From: Deltaproteobacteria bacterium
GTDB taxonomy: Bacteria > Desulfobacterota > Desulfobacteria > Desulfobacterales > C00003060
Length of the DNA stretch: 7,691 nucleotides
Direction of reading: 5' to 3'
Assembly (NCBI GenBank): GCA_019309815.1
Contig: JAFDFO010000145.1
Location: 1 to 7,691, forward strand
In this document: positions 5,544 to 7,691 of the stretch, one piece after another
How the letters are laid out: every line of letters starts with the position of its first letter
Numbering within the stretch: position 1 is the first letter of the stretch
Notes under the pieces: model-generated
Database searches by the model: none
What the model was told of the DNA's origin: nothing
What the model saw: only the letters and a program-made list of their open reading frames with translations
Made by a program: the position numbers and the translations under genes

Positions 5544-5655
5544 TGGAGTAATGGATTAGAAAAAAAGATAGGAATGATCGTCTTTTCCAGTACTCCAATA
5601 CTCCAGTACTCCAACACTCCAGTTTTTCAATACTCCATCACTCCAATACTCAAGT
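5535..5655. repeat. Inverted array of 8-base tandem repeats between moaE and moaC
   Basis: The right arm (5592-5655) is eight consecutive 8-base units with consensus ACTCCAnT; seven begin ACTC, and the unit at 5624 (TTTTCAAT) is degenerate. The left arm (5535-5558) is three units of the complementary form, ATGGAGTG, ATGGAGTA and ATGGATTA. The arms flank an A-rich spacer containing AAAAGA and TCTTTT, so the transcript could fold into a long imperfect hairpin. The left arm supplies the last moaE codons and its TGA. The moaC ribosome site is just beyond the right arm. Confidence 0.85.
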
Positions 5656-5680
5656 CTCTTGGTTTTAGGAAGGAGAACTC

Positions 5681-6163
5681 ATGTCTTCACTAACTCATTT
5701 GGACGACGAAGGGCGAGTCCGCATGGTCGACGTATCCGAGAAACCTGCCACGGCCCGGGACGCCGTGGCCAGGGGCGTCATCACCATGCAGCCAGAGACC
5801 TTGGCTCTCATTACGGAGCAAAAGACGAAAAAAGGGAATGTCCTTGAAACTGCACGCATCGCGGGGATTATGGCTGCGAAAAAGACTGCAGAACTTATCC
5901 CTATGTGTCATCCGGTCTCCCTTACCCACGTGCAAGTCGATTTCTTCCCGGATCCCGACATCCACGGCGTACGCATAGAGGCGATTGCCCGCCTGGTGGG
6001 ACAGACCGGGGTGGAAATGGAAGCCCTGACAGCCGTGTCAGTTGCTGCCCTGACAATATATGACATGTGCAAATCGTACGACCGTACCATGGCCATCTCT
6101 GAAGTTTGCCTGCTCAAGAAATCCGGGGGTAGAAGTGGAACCTATGTGAGGCAAAGCCCATGA
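5681..6163 (+). CDS. moaC: Cyclic pyranopterin monophosphate synthase MoaC
   Basis: A 160-residue cytoplasmic enzyme that rearranges the MoaA product (3',8-cyclo-GTP) to cyclic pyranopterin monophosphate. Length and residue numbering match E. coli MoaC closely. The catalytic-site residues line up as K51, H77 (in PMCHPVSLTH), D128 and K131 (in IYDMCK). MVDVSEKPATARDAVARG (15-32) and the TGVEMEALTAVSVAALT helix (110-125) are classic. The ATG has a strong AAGGAG five bases upstream. Its stop overlaps the fdhD start in ATGA, indicating translational coupling. moaA, which supplies its substrate, is not in the window. All key residues are intact. Confidence 0.96.
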   Translation: MSSLTHLDDEGRVRMVDVSEKPATARDAVARGVITMQPETLALITEQKTKKGNVLETARIAGIMAAKKTAELIPMCHPVSLTHVQVDFFPDPDIHGVRIEAIARLVGQTGVEMEALTAVSVAALTIYDMCKSYDRTMAISEVCLLKKSGGRSGTYVRQSP

Positions 6164-6881
6164 AAGACGCTTTCACCTATGATGTTGCTGAGTTCTCGGA
6201 AGGCAGTTTCCGGGAGACTCAGTTGACCGCCATTCAGGAAGTTCCCTTAGCCATCTATCTCAACGGAAAGGAGATAGTGACCCTGTTGTGTACGGGCAAA
6301 CACCCCAAATTCTTGGCTGTGGGATTTCTCAAATCTGTCGGGTGTCTGTTGAGACATCTCACGATCCTTTCGAGAACCAACGTTTGGGGCGCTCTATCAC
6401 ATCCGGGTGCGGGAAAGGGACGAATTTTGAGCGCAACGTTGAAACCATAGCCTCGACAACCGTTACAGCAGAGCTGAGTGTGACACCCGAACAGATCTTG
6501 CAGCTATCCGCCGAACTGGACGAGCGTTCGACCCTGTACAGGGCCACGGGAGGATGCCACAATGCCTCGCTTGCAACACCGGAGGGGATCCTCATCTTCC
6601 GGGAAGACATAGGCCGGCATAACGCCATAGACATGATTTGCGGTGAGTGTTTCTTGGAGGGTATTCCGACCCATGACAAACTCATTGTCTCTACAGGCCG
6701 AATCGCCTCAGAGATTCTCTTGAAGACGATAAGGCTTGGGGTACCCATCCTTGTATCCAGAGCAGCTGCCACACGGTTCTCCATTGACCTGGCCAGAAGA
6801 ACGAATATGACCCTCGTTGGACGTGCAAGGAAGGAACGCATGGTCATCTACAATCATGCGGGGAGAATCGAGGGCTTATGA
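6160..6881 (+). pseudogene. fdhD: Frameshifted, internally deleted fdhD (formate dehydrogenase sulfurtransferase)
   Basis: FdhD carries sulfur from a cysteine desulfurase to the Mo-bis-MGD of formate dehydrogenase. The N-terminal part reads from ATG 6160 (QEVPLAIYLNGKEIVTLLCTGKHPKFLAVGFLKS) and then stops at 6450 in that frame. The rest continues in another plus frame from about 6337 to 6881 (VSVETSHDPF, SITSGCGKGTNF, TGGCHNASL, EDIGRHNAID, TGRIASEILLKT, ARRTNMTLVGRAR). Against E. coli FdhD, about 20 residues after the GFxxSEG segment are missing at the switch, near 6331-6342. This fits an out-of-frame deletion of roughly 60 bases rather than a single-base slip. The sulfur-carrying motif has only its first Cys (CGKG instead of CxxC). 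It overlaps moaC and moeA by four bases at each end. Confidence 0.85.
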
Positions 6882-7691
6882 CCGGCAAGGAATTCTTCAA
6901 AGTTACCCCCTTGGAGACTGTGCTGGAGCTGACTCGCACCTTTCCGCCTGTCGATGAGGAAGTGCTCACTCTCGATCAGTGCGTGGGGCGCATCCTGTCC
7001 CAGGACATCGTGTCTCAGACCGATCTCCCGGCATTCAATCGTGCGACTATGGATGGCTATGCTGTCCCGGCCCGATCTACCTTTGGGGCTTCAGATAGCA
7101 TGCCTGCGCTTTTCAGAATCGTCGGGGCCGTCGACATGGGAGAGGTGCCTGATGTTTCCGTTCGGCCCGGTGAGGCAGTCCAGATCGCGACGGGCGGGAT
7201 GCTCCCTGACGGGGCTGACAGCGTGGTTATGGTAGAACACACCCAGACCCTTGATGAGCACACGCTTGAGGTTTTCAAGAGCGCGGCTCCCCTTCAGCAT
7301 GTCATGGAAGTTGGCGAAGACTTCCGCGGAGAGGAGCAGGTCCTCCCAAAGGGAAGCCGCATACGCCCACAGGAAATAGGGGTTTTGGCAGCGCTCGGTG
7401 TGAGTCAAGTTCCGGTCTTCAGGCAGCCGATTGTGGCCATCCTCTCGTCCGGGGATGAAATCGTACCCGTGGAGCAAACACCAGACCTCTCCCAGGTGCG
7501 CGATGTCAATGCATATACCTTGGCTGGTCTCATCAGGATAGCGGGCGGAGTTCCCCTCTATCTTGGGATTGCCAGGGATAACTTTGATGAACTACACGCC
7601 CTGTTGAAGAATGCTCTTGCCGAGACGGATATGGTCTTGATTTCAGGCGGCAGTTCGGTAGGCACCCGTGATTTCACTGTAGACGTGGTAC
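6878..7691 (+). CDS. moeA: Molybdopterin molybdenumtransferase MoeA (partial, runs off the window)
   Basis: An open frame from ATG 6878 to the window edge: 271 codons of a protein normally about 400-410 residues long. MoeA inserts molybdate (or tungstate) into adenylylated molybdopterin. Visible motifs are FNRATMDGYAV (53-63, with D59 numbered as in E. coli), the GEAVQIATGGMLPDGADSVVMVEH segment (98-121), and GEDFR (146-150). LPKGSRIRPQEIGVLAALG (156-174), LSSGDEIVP (189-197) and ISGGSSVGTRDFT (255-267) follow. The last two belong to the MPT-binding MogA-like domain. The C-terminal domain IV is beyond the edge. It overlaps the fdhD stop in ATGA. No in-frame stop or damage is seen. Confidence 0.95.
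   Translation, partial: MTGKEFFKVTPLETVLELTRTFPPVDEEVLTLDQCVGRILSQDIVSQTDLPAFNRATMDGYAVPARSTFGASDSMPALFRIVGAVDMGEVPDVSVRPGEAVQIATGGMLPDGADSVVMVEHTQTLDEHTLEVFKSAAPLQHVMEVGEDFRGEEQVLPKGSRIRPQEIGVLAALGVSQVPVFRQPIVAILSSGDEIVPVEQTPDLSQVRDVNAYTLAGLIRIAGGVPLYLGIARDNFDELHALLKNALAETDMVLISGGSSVGTRDFTVDVV

Noticed and set aside
5592..5655. CRISPR array
   Set aside because: The period is 8 bases with no spacers of usual length, and there are no cas genes. It is a simple tandem repeat.
6325..6345. Programmed ribosomal frameshift in fdhD
   Set aside because: No slippery heptamer or downstream structure is evident, and the missing residues point to a deletion.

Overview
The window looks like a chromosomal segment of a strictly anaerobic bacterium, most likely a sulfate-reducing or syntrophic member of the Desulfobacterota. 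This placement is inferred from protein character and was not tested by a search. The supporting signs are a ferredoxin-linked 2-oxoacid oxidoreductase, a molybdenum/tungsten cofactor cluster that includes fdhD, and intergenic spaces carrying small palindromic repeats and a short tandem array.

Left part (28-3119, minus strand): a five-gene operon, read right to left. It encodes a two-cluster ferredoxin subunit (korD), the alpha subunit (VorB/KorA type), the TPP-binding beta subunit (korB), the gamma subunit (korC) and a tandem ACT-domain protein. The first four genes form a complete four-subunit 2-oxoacid:ferredoxin oxidoreductase, probably acting on branched-chain 2-oxoacids. The ACT protein is a plausible amino-acid sensor for the pathway. 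Genes overlap or lie within 40 bases of each other, and two of them use TTG or GTG starts.

Middle (3120-5201): a divergent control region separates this operon from mobA. It has a candidate sigma-70 promoter in each direction. A CRP/FNR-like dyad lies about 60 bases upstream of both predicted starts. mobA (plus) and mobB (minus) converge on a 560-base gene-free stretch filled with inverted and direct repeats, including two candidate MITE-like units. mobB and moaE then diverge.

Right part (5202-7691, plus strand): moaE, moaC, fdhD and moeA in operon order, the last three joined by ATGA stop/start overlaps. MoaC makes cyclic pyranopterin monophosphate. MoaE belongs to the molybdopterin synthase step. 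MoeA inserts metal, MobA and MobB finish the guanine dinucleotide form, and FdhD activates formate dehydrogenase. Together these genes would mature a Mo- or W-bis-MGD formate dehydrogenase.

Two genes here look damaged. fdhD is out of frame and seems to lack about 20 codons. moaE ends inside an inverted array of 8-base repeats that appears to have replaced its usual C-terminus. moeA runs off the right edge.
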